Origin: an uncultured Clostridium sp.
GTDB taxonomy: Bacteria; Bacillota; Clostridia; Lachnospirales; Lachnospiraceae
Direction of reading: 5' to 3'
Assembly: GCA_902496665.1 (NCBI GenBank)
Contig: CABVBU010000003.1
Location: 1-64,000 of the forward strand
Length of the DNA stretch: 64,000 nucleotides
Below, in pieces: positions 16,336-24,960 of the stretch. The position numbers and the translations under genes are program-made. The notes beneath the pieces were generated by a model. The model saw nothing but the letters and a program-made list of their open reading frames with translations. It was not told the DNA's origin and did not search any database. Within the stretch, counting starts at the first letter, position 1; every line of letters starts with the position of its first letter.

Positions 16336-17992
16336 TACAGCAGACTGCAAAGTCAAAATTATCCCTCTCGGGGGACTGGAACAGATCGGAATGAACATGA
16401 CAGCCATCGAGTACGGCGACAGCATCATCGTTATGGACTGCGGACTTGCATTCCCAAGTGATGATATGCTTGGAATCGACCTTGTCATTCCGGATGTGAC
16501 CTATTTAAAAGACAATTATGAGAAGGTAAAAGGATTCGTTATCACCCACGGTCATGAGGATCATATCGGAGCGCTTCCGTACGTGTTAAAAATGGTGAAC
16601 GCGCCGGTCTATGCGACAAAGCTGACCATGGGATTAATTGACCATAAACTCGAAGAGAACAACATGCTGCGCAGCGTAAAGCGCAAGGTCGTAAAGCACG
16701 GACAGTCCATCAATCTCGGCTGTTTCCGTGTAGAATTTATCAAGATGAACCACTCCATTGAGGACGCGGCTGCCCTTGCCGTATTCACACCGGCGGGAAT
16801 CATCTTAAATACCGGTGATTTCAAGATCGACTATACTCCGGTATTCGGCGATGTGACAGACCTCCAGAGACTGGCAGAGCTCGGAAAGAAAGGCGTTCTT
16901 GCCCTTCTCTGCGACTCTACAAACGCGATCCGGCCTGGATTTACCATGTCCGAGAGAACCGTCGGAAAGACCTTTGATGCGATCTTCGCGGAGCATCAGC
17001 AGAACCGCATCATTGTTGCGACATTCGCTTCCAACGTGGACCGTGTCCAGCAGGTCATCAACTCCGCATGCAAGTACGGCAGAAAAGTCGTTGTGGAAGG
17101 CCGCAGCATGGTCAACGTCATCGGAACTGCCCAGGAGCTCGGATATATCAATATCCCGGATGGAACGCTCGTGGATATTGAACAGTTAAAGAATTATAAG
17201 GAGGAGGATACTGTCCTCATCACAACAGGAAGCCAGGGTGAGTCCATGGCAGCCCTTTCCAGAATGGCATCCTCCATGCACAGAAAGGTCTCCATTACCC
17301 CGCGTGATGTGGTTGTTTTAAGCTCCACCCCGATCCCGGGAAATGAGAAGGCCGTATCAAGAGTCATCAACGAGCTCTCCATGAAGGGAGCGAAGGTCAT
17401 CTCCCAGGATACCCACGTATCCGGACATGCCTGCCAGGAGGAGATCAAGCTTGTCTACTCCTTAGTACGCCCGAAATTTGCGATCCCGATCCACGGCGAG
17501 TATCGTCACAGAATGGCACAGAAGGAGCTTGCGATCTCTCTTGGAATCCCGAAGGAGAATGTTGTGATGCTCCACACAGGAGACGTGCTTGAGATCGGTG
17601 AGAGCGGAGCGGACGTCATCGATCATGTACAGTCCGGCGGTGTTCTCGTTGACGGACTCGGTGTTGGAGATGTCGGAAACATTGTTCTCCGCGACCGCCA
17701 GAACCTTGCCCAGAATGGTATTATCATCGTTGTCCTCACACTGGAGAAGCATTCCAACCAGCTGCTCTCAGGACCTGATATCGTATCCCGCGGCTTCGTC
17801 TATGTGCGTGAGTCCGAGGATCTGATGGAAGAGGCCCAGGCAATTGTTGACCAGGCGGTGGCAGACTGCTTAGAGCGCCACGTTTCCGATTGGGGCAAGA
17901 TCAAGAACATTATCAGAGACAGCTTAAGCGACTTCTTATGGAAGCGCATCAAGAGAAACCCGATGATCCTTCCTATCATCATGGAAGTCTAA
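16316..17992 (+). CDS. ribonuclease J
   Basis: A 558-residue metallo-beta-lactamase/beta-CASP RNase with 5'-3' exo- and endonuclease activity, central to mRNA decay and rRNA processing. The metal motif is THGHEDHIGALPYV (His78, His80, Asp82, His83). The beta-CASP part (ATFASNVDRVQQVI, then GSQGESMAALSRM) and a C-terminal domain follow. The GTG start at 16316 has AAAGAGG nine bases upstream and lies inside the end of the fur-like gene. Only one rnj is in this window, so assignment to rnjA or rnjB is left open. A family A repeat follows its stop. Confidence 0.94.
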   Translation: MKNVKNDTADCKVKIIPLGGLEQIGMNMTAIEYGDSIIVMDCGLAFPSDDMLGIDLVIPDVTYLKDNYEKVKGFVITHGHEDHIGALPYVLKMVNAPVYATKLTMGLIDHKLEENNMLRSVKRKVVKHGQSINLGCFRVEFIKMNHSIEDAAALAVFTPAGIILNTGDFKIDYTPVFGDVTDLQRLAELGKKGVLALLCDSTNAIRPGFTMSERTVGKTFDAIFAEHQQNRIIVATFASNVDRVQQVINSACKYGRKVVVEGRSMVNVIGTAQELGYINIPDGTLVDIEQLKNYKEEDTVLITTGSQGESMAALSRMASSMHRKVSITPRDVVVLSSTPIPGNEKAVSRVINELSMKGAKVISQDTHVSGHACQEEIKLVYSLVRPKFAIPIHGEYRHRMAQKELAISLGIPKENVVMLHTGDVLEIGESGADVIDHVQSGGVLVDGLGVGDVGNIVLRDRQNLAQNGIIIVVLTLEKHSNQLLSGPDIVSRGFVYVRESEDLMEEAQAIVDQAVADCLERHVSDWGKIKNIIRDSLSDFLWKRIKRNPMILPIIMEV

Positions 17993-18005
17993 AGTGAACC
18001 GTGCA

Positions 18006-18114
18006 CTTAGTTATGTGGAAAATTGCGTTGCAAGCCCGCCTGTATAAGCAATTTTTGCATAACTAAGAATAGGGGCAACGCCCCTGATTTCTTGCATATG
18101 AAAACAAAAAGAGA
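18006..18114. repeat. family A nested-hairpin element, copy 2 (rnj-mltG-like gap)
   Basis: Outer 10-bp stem CTTAGTTATG / CATAACTAAG (18006-18015/18058-18067), inner stem AAATTGC / GCAATTT (18020-18026/18048-18054), and core GTTGCAAGC with a degenerate partner. Then AGGGGC, AAC, GCCCCT (18071-18085) and a degraded TTCTTG..AAAACAAAAAGAG module. The three-module order matches copies 1 and 3. Confidence 0.7.
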
Positions 18115-18144
18115 AGCGGTAAAGTAACCTGCAAGGGAAATGAT

Positions 18145-18549
18145 ATGAGTAAGATAACGAGAGAAATCAATAAAATCAGCCTGTTTGTCATCAGCACATC
18201 CGGAAGGATCATCCTGTACGGTCTCGCTGCGGTACTCATCGTTACAGGGGCGAGAAGCGCCTACTCCTTCGGACATGGGATCTTCTACGCACCGGCGATG
18301 GAAGAGGAGCCTGGAACAGAAAAGAGTATCAAGCTGGACGGGGATGAGTCGGTGGAAGAGGTCGGAAAGATCTTAAAGAAAGCCGGTCTGATCCGCGATG
18401 CCCGCACATTTACGATCCAGGCAAAATGCTATGGATATGAAGTGAAAGGGGGAACCTACGAGTTAAACACCTCGAAGGATTCCAAAGAGCTGATCGATAT
18501 TTTAAAGGAAAATCCGGACGATACCGCGAAGGAAGACACAAAATCATGA
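18145..18549 (+). CDS. short MltG/YceG-like membrane protein
   Basis: A 134-residue protein with one N-terminal membrane helix (about 17-40) and a segment VEEVGKILKKAGLIRDARTF, then GGTYELN, resembling the LysM-like region of MltG/YceG endolytic transglycosylases. Full MltG proteins exceed 300 residues and carry a catalytic Glu in the C-terminal domain; that part is absent here. Position upstream of trmR-trhP corresponds to yrrL (mltG) in Bacillus, which supports the assignment. It may bind or scaffold rather than cut glycan strands. It overlaps trmR by four bases (ATGA). Confidence 0.75.
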   Translation: MSKITREINKISLFVISTSGRIILYGLAAVLIVTGARSAYSFGHGIFYAPAMEEEPGTEKSIKLDGDESVEEVGKILKKAGLIRDARTFTIQAKCYGYEVKGGTYELNTSKDSKELIDILKENPDDTAKEDTKS

Positions 18550-19205
18550 TCACGGAAAACAGACTTACGACTTATATAAATTCCCTGGACCAGGGAGACG
18601 GATCGCTTATTGAGACGATCGCTGAGACTGCTGTGAAGAACAGGGTCCCGATCATCCGCAGGGAGACAGCATCGCTCTTAAAGACGATGGTGACGCTGGT
18701 GGCCCCGAATAGGATCCTTGAAGTTGGAACTGCGGTCGGATACTCGGCACTTTTGATGGCATCGGTGATGCCAAAAGAGTGCCGGATCACGACCATTGAA
18801 AAATATGAAAAAAGGATCCCGGAGGCGAAGGAAAACTTCCGCCTTGCGGGGATGGAAGAAAAAATCACGCTGCTGGAGGGCGATGCCGGGGAAATCCTTG
18901 CGGGTCTTTCCGGCTCCTTTGATTTTATCTTCATGGACGCGGCAAAGGGCCAGTACATCAACTGGCTGCCGGATATCCTGCGCCTTCTGCGGGATGGCGG
19001 ACTTTTAATGTCTGACAATGTCCTCCAGGACGGAACGATCATGGAATCGCGCTACGCGGTGGAGCGCCGTGACCGGACGATCCACGAGCGGATGCGGGAG
19101 TATTTATATACGTTAAAACATATGGATGAATTCGAGACTTCGATCCTGCCGGTGGGCGACGGGGTCGCGCTCAGTGTGAAAAAAGGAAGCGGTCCGGCAA
19201 AATAG
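18546..19205 (+). CDS. trmR: O-methyltransferase, probable tRNA 5-hydroxyuridine methyltransferase TrmR
   Basis: A 219-residue class I SAM methyltransferase of the O-methyltransferase family 3 type: ILEVGTAVGYSALLMA, DFIFMDAAKGQY, LLMSDNVLQDG. In Bacillus, YrrM (TrmR) converts ho5U34 to mo5U34 in tRNA and is encoded next to U32 proteins YrrN/YrrO (TrhP), which are needed for ho5U formation. The same trmR-trhP adjacency here supports the name. It starts at the ATG overlapping the previous stop. Confidence 0.85.
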   Translation: MITENRLTTYINSLDQGDGSLIETIAETAVKNRVPIIRRETASLLKTMVTLVAPNRILEVGTAVGYSALLMASVMPKECRITTIEKYEKRIPEAKENFRLAGMEEKITLLEGDAGEILAGLSGSFDFIFMDAAKGQYINWLPDILRLLRDGGLLMSDNVLQDGTIMESRYAVERRDRTIHERMREYLYTLKHMDEFETSILPVGDGVALSVKKGSGPAK

Positions 19206-19275
19206 AGGCGGACTTGTTTCATGCGGTCAGAGCAGCGGGTGTGCAGACCGTTTGAACATTTGGAAAGGATGAATT

Positions 19276-20505
19276 ATGAGAAAAACAGAACTTCTGATTC
19301 CGGCAGGAAGCCTTGATGTCTTAAAGACAGCCGTTATCTACGGCGCTGATGCTGTATATCTCGGCGGTGAGGCATTCGGACTCCGCGCCAAGGCGAAAAA
19401 CTTTACGAACGAAGAGATCATGGAGGGCATCAAATTTGCCCATGACCACGGCGTAAAGGTGTATATCACAGCGAATATCCTCGCACACAACGACGACCTT
19501 GCGGGTGTTGAGGAGTATTTTGAGGAGTTAAAAACGATCCGTCCGGACGCTCTCATTATCTCAGACCCGGGTGTTTTTACCATCGCAAAGCGGGTACTTC
19601 CGGATATGGAGATCCATATCAGCACCCAGGCGAACAATACAAACTATGGAACATATCTCTTCTGGCATGAGCTCGGCGCAAAGCGTGTGGTTTCCGCCAG
19701 AGAGTTATCTTTAAAGGAGATCAAGGAGATCCGCGAGCATATCCCGGAGGACATGGAGATCGAGAGCTTCATCCACGGCGCGATGTGCATTTCCTACTCC
19801 GGAAGATGCCTGCTCAGCAACTTCTTTACGGGCCGCGATGCAAATCAGGGTGCCTGTACCCATCCGTGCCGCTGGAAATACTCCGTCGTGGAGGAGACGA
19901 GACCGGGCGAGTATATGCCGGTATACGAGAATGAGCGAGGAACCTATATTTTCAACTCAAAGGATCTCTGCATGATCGAGCATGTGCCGGAGATGATCGA
20001 CGCCGGAATCGACAGCTTTAAGATCGAAGGCCGCATGAAGACGGCGCTCTATGTGGCGACAGTTGCCAGAACCTACCGCAAAGCCATCGATGACTATCTG
20101 GAGAGCCCGGAGAAGTATAAGGCGAACATGGAGTGGTACAAGGAAGAAATCGGAAAGTGCACTTACCGTGAGTTTACCACAGGTTTTTACTTTGGAAAAC
20201 CGACGTCCGAGACCCAGATCTACGACAGCAACACGTATGTAAAGAACTATATCTATCTCGGAACCGTGGAAGAGCGCGATGCGAGAGGATTCGCGAAGAT
20301 TGAGCAGAAGAATAAGTTCTCCGTCGGCGAGATCATCGAGATCATGAAGCCGGACGGAAGAAATATTTCTGCCCTCGTCCGCGGCATCTACACCGAGGAA
20401 GGCGAGAGCCAGGAGAGCGCACCGCATCCGAAACAGATCCTCTACATCGACCTGGACGGGGAAGTGGAGCAGTACGATATTCTGCGTAAGAGAGAGGCAG
20501 AGTAA
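19276..20505 (+). CDS. trhP: peptidase U32 family protein, probable tRNA hydroxylation protein TrhP
   Basis: A 409-residue U32-family protein. The N-terminal barrel (ELLIPAGSLDVLKTAVIYGADAVYLGG) is followed by the U32 signature ESFIHGAMCISYSGRCLLS and by NQGACTHPCRW. The four cysteines in that region are the conserved set thought to bind an Fe-S cluster. A C-terminal beta domain follows (YLGTVEERD, KFSVGEIIEIM). U32 proteins beside trmR act in ho5U34 formation on tRNA using prephenate-derived chemistry; an older label is collagenase-like protease. Only one U32 gene is present, where Bacillus has two. Confidence 0.85.
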   Translation: MRKTELLIPAGSLDVLKTAVIYGADAVYLGGEAFGLRAKAKNFTNEEIMEGIKFAHDHGVKVYITANILAHNDDLAGVEEYFEELKTIRPDALIISDPGVFTIAKRVLPDMEIHISTQANNTNYGTYLFWHELGAKRVVSARELSLKEIKEIREHIPEDMEIESFIHGAMCISYSGRCLLSNFFTGRDANQGACTHPCRWKYSVVEETRPGEYMPVYENERGTYIFNSKDLCMIEHVPEMIDAGIDSFKIEGRMKTALYVATVARTYRKAIDDYLESPEKYKANMEWYKEEIGKCTYREFTTGFYFGKPTSETQIYDSNTYVKNYIYLGTVEERDARGFAKIEQKNKFSVGEIIEIMKPDGRNISALVRGIYTEEGESQESAPHPKQILYIDLDGEVEQYDILRKREAE

Positions 20506-20647
20506 GAGATTACCGGGGGTAATTTTCTGAGCAGAAATGTTCGCAGCACGAAGAGCTGGCTGGAATCCTGCGGGGCTGGAAAGAAATATTTATAAAGTTG
20601 ACAGAATTGCAGATAATAATGGGAAAGACTGGAAAGGGGGCATAATT

Positions 20648-21469
20648 GTGACAGTAGTTTTTGGCATCCTTGGAATATTATGCCTCATTTATTACGGCGT
20701 GATCGTGATCTACTCCGGCGCGGGAACTTCATTCTCGGCGATCTGGATCATTCTGGCGCTGGGATTTTTTGCCGCGGCCGCGGTGATGAAGTTTTACCCG
20801 AGATTCCGCGACAAGGTGCCGGTGCAGCTGGAGGTGGCGGTGATCACGTTTTTTTCTGCCATCGCCTTTATTTTTGTCATTGTGGAACTCATGATGGGAT
20901 TCAGCTCCCTTTCCTTTCAGAAAGAGAGCGTGAACTATGTGATCGTTCTCGGCGCCCAGGTGCGCGGAAACAAGATCAGCCGCACCCTGGAGCGGCGCCT
21001 GGATAAGGCGGTGGAATACGCGGCCTATCACCCGAACACGGTGTTCGTCCTTTCCGGCGGACAGGGCGAAGATGAGGATGTGACGGAGGCATCCGCCATG
21101 TACCGATATATGAAGAGCCGTGGGGTGCCGGATTACCAGCTCCTCTTAGAGGAATCGTCCCGCAGCACTTACGAAAATATGGTATACAGTAAGATCCTGA
21201 TTACGGAAAGAGAACGTCTCCGCCGGGCAACGCTTCGCGCGGCCATGGCGGAATACGGTTACCTTCTTCCGCCGGATGAGGAGATCACGATCCGCGTGGG
21301 CATCCTCACCAGCAATTTCCATGAACTCCGGGCAAAAGGAATCGCAAGACACGTCGGAATCCCGAACGTCAGCGGAATCTCCGCGAAGTCGGATCCGGTG
21401 CTTTTTGTGCATTTTTGCGTGAGAGAATGTTTCGCGATATTAAAAGATAAATTTGTGGGTAATATGTAA
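20648..21469 (+). CDS. YdcF family membrane protein (DUF218)
   Basis: A 273-residue protein with about three or four N-terminal membrane helices (residues 1-90) and a DUF218/YdcF domain: YVIVLGAQVRGNKISRTLERRLDKA, FVLSGGQGEDE, ESSRSTYENM, GILTSNFHELRAKGIA. The family includes SanA and ElyC, linked to envelope integrity, but the reaction is unknown. The GTG at 20648 is chosen because AAAGGGGG precedes it; upstream in-frame sequence to 20537 looks non-coding. The preceding gap contains an ATTACC/GGTAAT mini-hairpin at 20510. Confidence 0.85.
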   Translation: MTVVFGILGILCLIYYGVIVIYSGAGTSFSAIWIILALGFFAAAAVMKFYPRFRDKVPVQLEVAVITFFSAIAFIFVIVELMMGFSSLSFQKESVNYVIVLGAQVRGNKISRTLERRLDKAVEYAAYHPNTVFVLSGGQGEDEDVTEASAMYRYMKSRGVPDYQLLLEESSRSTYENMVYSKILITERERLRRATLRAAMAEYGYLLPPDEEITIRVGILTSNFHELRAKGIARHVGIPNVSGISAKSDPVLFVHFCVRECFAILKDKFVGNM

Positions 21470-21474
21470 ACAAG

Positions 21475-21640
21475 GGGATCAAGGTCAGGAATCCGACGCA
21501 AGCTTGCTTGCGGGAGGATGGATGACTTTGAGACCCGCTAGCCACATGAGTAAGTAGCCATTTTTCGTAAGAAAAATGAGCGGATTACGAATGTGGCTGG
21601 GAGGATCGTGGGAGCACGAAGTGCGGAGCGATCCGGTTTA
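21475..21640. repeat. composite B-D-C structured repeat, copy 1
   Basis: Fills most of the gap between ydcF and the M16C gene. Module B (21475-21530): a stem of GGTCA/TGAC and ATCC/GGAT pairs around GAC, GCAAGC, TT, GCTTGC, GGGA. Module D (21539-21599): outer AGCCACAT/ATGTGGCT around GAGTAAGTAGCC, an ATTTTTC/GAAAAAT inner hairpin, and GAGCGGATTACGA. Module C (21602-21636): GGATCG/CGATCC around GGGAGCACGAAGTGCGGAG. The same module order recurs at 24637-24790. Confidence 0.75.
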
Positions 21641-21701
21641 CTTCGTTTTACTTCAGCTTACAATACCCACGGAGCAACAATAACAGAAAGGACATTCAGA
21701 T

Positions 21702-24635
21702 ATGGAGAGCCAGATCGAATCAGTCAAAGCCCTTGACGCGTACCGGCTTCGGCAGGTAAAACATATCCCGGAACTGAATTCCGACGGTATGATCTTAGAG
21801 CATAAAAAAACAGGCGCAAATATATTCCTCATGAGCAACGAGGACAATAATAAAGTATTCTGCATCGGTTTCCGGACGCCGCCGTCAGACAGCACCGGCG
21901 TTCCGCACATCATCGAGCATACCGTGCTCTGCGGATCTGATAAATTCCCGGTGAAGGATCCGTTTGTGGAGCTCGTCAAGGGATCCTTAAACACCTTCTT
22001 AAATGCCATGACTTACCCGGATAAGACCGTTTATCCGATCGCAAGCTGCAACGATACTGATTTCCAGAACCTCATGGACGTTTACATGGACGCGGTCTTC
22101 CACCCGAATATCGGAAAAGAGAAGAAAATCTTCATGCAGGAAGGCTGGCACTACGAGCTGGAAGATCCGGAAGGCGAGATCACCTACAACGGCGTTGTAT
22201 ACAACGAGATGAAAGGCGTGTTCTCCTCCCCGGAGAGTGTCCTGGACAGCTATATCCATACGGCAATGTTCCCGGATACCTGCTACGGCGTGGAGTCCGG
22301 CGGAGATCCGGAAGACATTGTAAAGCTGACCTACGAGGATTACCTCGCGTTCTATCATAAATATTATCATCCGTCCAACAGCTATATCTACCTCTACGGA
22401 GATATGGATATGGCGGAGAAATTAAGATGGCTGGATGAGGAGTACCTCGGAAAGTACGACAGAAAAGAGATCGATTCTGAGATCCAGATCCAGAAGAAAT
22501 TTAAGGAGCCCATCGAGCGGGAGATCTTCTACTCCGTATCCGAGTCCGAGAGCCTTGACCACGCGACCTACCTTTCCATCAATACCCAGGCGGGAAATGA
22601 ACTTTCCCCGAAGGAGTATGTGGCATTCCAGATCCTGGAGTATGTGCTCTTAGATGCCCCGGGCGCGCCGCTTAAGAAAGCGCTTCTGGATGCCGGGATC
22701 GGCGATGACATCATGGGCGGCTACGAGTATGGGATCTTACAGCCGTATTTCTCCGTGATCGCGAAGAACGCGGAGAGAGAGCAGAAGGACGAGTTCGTAA
22801 AGATCGTAAAGGCGGAGTTAAAGAAGCTCGCGGACGGCGGCATCGACAAAAAGTGCCTGAAAGCCGGAATCAACAACTATGAATTCCAGTACCGCGAGGC
22901 GGATTATGGCTCCACGCCGAAGGGACTCATGTACGGTCTCCAGTGCCTGGACAGCTGGCTCTACGGCGGCGATCCGATGATGCACTTAGAGTATGAGGAC
23001 ACCTTCGCAGCGTTGAAGAAAGGCGCGGACAGCGGATACTTTGAGGGACTGATCAGGACATACCTTCTCGATAACCCGTATGAGGCCGTTGTGATCGCGA
23101 GCCCGAAGAAGAACCTCACCGCACGGATCGAGGAGCAGACGGCGAAGAAGTTAAAAGAATATAAGGACAGTCTCTCCAAAGAGGAAATCGAGACGCTGGT
23201 ACGCCAGACGAAGGAATTAAAGGAATACCAGGATACCCCGTCACCGAAGGAAGATCTCGAGAAGATCCCGATGCTCACGAGAAAGGAGATCGGAAGGGAA
23301 CCGGCGAAACTGATCTACGAGGAGACGAAGCTGGACGGAATCACAGTGGTCCGCCACAACATGTTTACGTCAGGGATCGGTTATCTGAAGGTCCTCTTCA
23401 ACACGGACCGGATTCCGATGGAAGACCTGCCGTATCTCGGACTCTTAAAATCTGTCCTTGGATATGTAGATACGAAAAATTACAGCTACAGCGATTTAAG
23501 CAGCGAGATCTTTTTAAACAGCGGCGGAATTTCCTTCTCCGTGACATCCTACCCGGATCTCACAAAGGCAGGAAGCTTCACAGGCGTCTTTGTCTGCAGC
23601 GCGAGAGTGCTCTACGAGAAGCTTGATTTCGGCTTCGAGATCCTGGAGGAGATCATTAACCGCTCTGTTCTCGACGATGAGAAGAGGTTAAACGAGATCT
23701 TAAGCGAGGGAAAATCAAAGTCCCAGATGAAACTCATGGGATCCGGCCACACGGCGGCAGTCGCGAGAGCCACATCCTACTTTTCTGACACCTCCTACTA
23801 TAATGATATGACAGGCGGGATTGGATACTTCAAGTTCCTGGAGGACTGGGCGAAGAACTTTGACGAGAAGAAGAGCGAGATCATCGCAGGTCTGAAGCGT
23901 GTGATGGAAGCTCTCTTTACAAGGGAGAATATGACCGTCAGCTACACGGCGGACGACGAGGGATTCTCTTATCTCGGGAATGCTATGAAGAAGCTCTCTG
24001 AGAAGCTTCCGGTGGGCAGCGGAAAAATCTATCCGTTTGCGGCTCCGAAGGAGAATTTAAACGAGGGATTCACTTCCTCCTCAAAGGTCAACTATGTGGC
24101 ACACTGCGGAACCTTCGCGGGAAGCGGATATTCCTACACAGGCGCGCTTCGGATCCTGAAGGTGATGCTGAGCTACGATTACCTCTGGATCAACATCCGC
24201 GTGAAGGGCGGCGCTTACGGCTGCATGAGCGGCATTGGACGCTCCGGCGAAGGATATTTTGTCTCCTACCGCGATCCGGAAGTGAAGAAGAGCGATGATA
24301 TTTATCTCGGTATTCCGGCTTATCTTGAGAACTTCGAGGCGGATGAGCGCACCATGACAAAATATGTCATCGGAACCATCAGCGATATCGACACACCGCT
24401 GACCCCGTCCTTACAGGGAAGCCGCGGACTCTCCGCATGGTATTCCGGAGTGACGGACGAGATGTTAAAGAAGGAGCGCGAGGAGATCTTAAATGCGACT
24501 GTGGAAGACATCCGCGCCCTTGCACCGATCACGAAGGCGGTTCTTGAGACTGGCGCGGTATGCGTGGTCGGAAATGAGGATAAGATCAAGGCAGACAGCG
24601 AGATATTTAAGGAGATCAAGCCGCTGTTTGCATAA
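21702..24635 (+). CDS. M16C-family zinc metallopeptidase (presequence protease-like)
   Basis: A 977-residue insulinase-family peptidase. The inverted zinc motif HxxEH is at residues 69-73 (HIIEHTVLCGS), followed by the hallmark FVELVKGSLNTFLNAMTYPDKTVYPIAS. A GWHYELED segment about 75 residues later is the probable region of the third metal ligand. The M16C domain and a C-terminal inactive half (SGIGRSGEGYFVSYRDP) follow, giving the two-lobed clamshell that degrades peptides. No signal peptide is seen, so it is probably cytoplasmic. Length is normal for the M16C group. The ribosome-binding site AGAAAGGA is present. Confidence 0.92.
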   Translation: MESQIESVKALDAYRLRQVKHIPELNSDGMILEHKKTGANIFLMSNEDNNKVFCIGFRTPPSDSTGVPHIIEHTVLCGSDKFPVKDPFVELVKGSLNTFLNAMTYPDKTVYPIASCNDTDFQNLMDVYMDAVFHPNIGKEKKIFMQEGWHYELEDPEGEITYNGVVYNEMKGVFSSPESVLDSYIHTAMFPDTCYGVESGGDPEDIVKLTYEDYLAFYHKYYHPSNSYIYLYGDMDMAEKLRWLDEEYLGKYDRKEIDSEIQIQKKFKEPIEREIFYSVSESESLDHATYLSINTQAGNELSPKEYVAFQILEYVLLDAPGAPLKKALLDAGIGDDIMGGYEYGILQPYFSVIAKNAEREQKDEFVKIVKAELKKLADGGIDKKCLKAGINNYEFQYREADYGSTPKGLMYGLQCLDSWLYGGDPMMHLEYEDTFAALKKGADSGYFEGLIRTYLLDNPYEAVVIASPKKNLTARIEEQTAKKLKEYKDSLSKEEIETLVRQTKELKEYQDTPSPKEDLEKIPMLTRKEIGREPAKLIYEETKLDGITVVRHNMFTSGIGYLKVLFNTDRIPMEDLPYLGLLKSVLGYVDTKNYSYSDLSSEIFLNSGGISFSVTSYPDLTKAGSFTGVFVCSARVLYEKLDFGFEILEEIINRSVLDDEKRLNEILSEGKSKSQMKLMGSGHTAAVARATSYFSDTSYYNDMTGGIGYFKFLEDWAKNFDEKKSEIIAGLKRVMEALFTRENMTVSYTADDEGFSYLGNAMKKLSEKLPVGSGKIYPFAAPKENLNEGFTSSSKVNYVAHCGTFAGSGYSYTGALRILKVMLSYDYLWINIRVKGGAYGCMSGIGRSGEGYFVSYRDPEVKKSDDIYLGIPAYLENFEADERTMTKYVIGTISDIDTPLTPSLQGSRGLSAWYSGVTDEMLKKEREEILNATVEDIRALAPITKAVLETGAVCVVGNEDKIKADSEIFKEIKPLFA

Positions 24636-24636
24636 T

Positions 24637-24930
24637 ACCAAGGGAAAAAAGGCCGAAACTTCGACGCAGGCTTGCCTGCAGGAGAAGTTTTGACCTTTTG
24701 GCCCGCCAAAAGCATGAGTAAGTAGCCATTTTTCGAAGAAAAATGAGCGGATTACGAATGCTTTTGAAGGTTGCGGGAGCAACCTGGTATGAGAGAGATT
24801 ACCAAGGGAAAAAAGGCCGGAACTTCGACGCAGGCTTGCCTGCAGGAGAAGTTTTGACCTTTTGGCCCGCACCGACCGGAGCGGAGCGCAGATGCGGGAG
24901 CACGCAGTGCGGAGCAACCTGGTATGAGAG
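24637..24930. repeat. composite structured repeat, B-D-C then B-C
   Basis: Fills the gap between the M16C gene and era. B2 (24647-24700): stems AAACTTC/GAAGTTT and AAAAGG/CCTTTT around GAC, GCAGGC, TT, GCCTGC, AGGA. D2 (24708-24765): AAAAGCAT/ATGCTTTT around the same internal sequence as in copy 1. C2 (24767-24785): GGTTGC, GGGA, GCAACC. A second B (24807-24866) nearly identical to B2 and a fuller C (24890-24922) follow. GGTATGAGAGAGAT ends both halves. Confidence 0.78.
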
Positions 24931-24960
24931 AGATACATAGAAAAGAATTAAGGAGACTTC

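Noticed and set aside
19276..20505. Collagenase / secreted protease label for the U32 protein
   Set aside because: No signal peptide is present, and the neighbour is a TrmR-like methyltransferase, which points to tRNA modification.
24637..24930. Repeats that could be mistaken for a CRISPR array
   Set aside because: The repeats are nested hairpins of different kinds with changing stems, there is no regular repeat-spacer alternation, and no cas genes are present.
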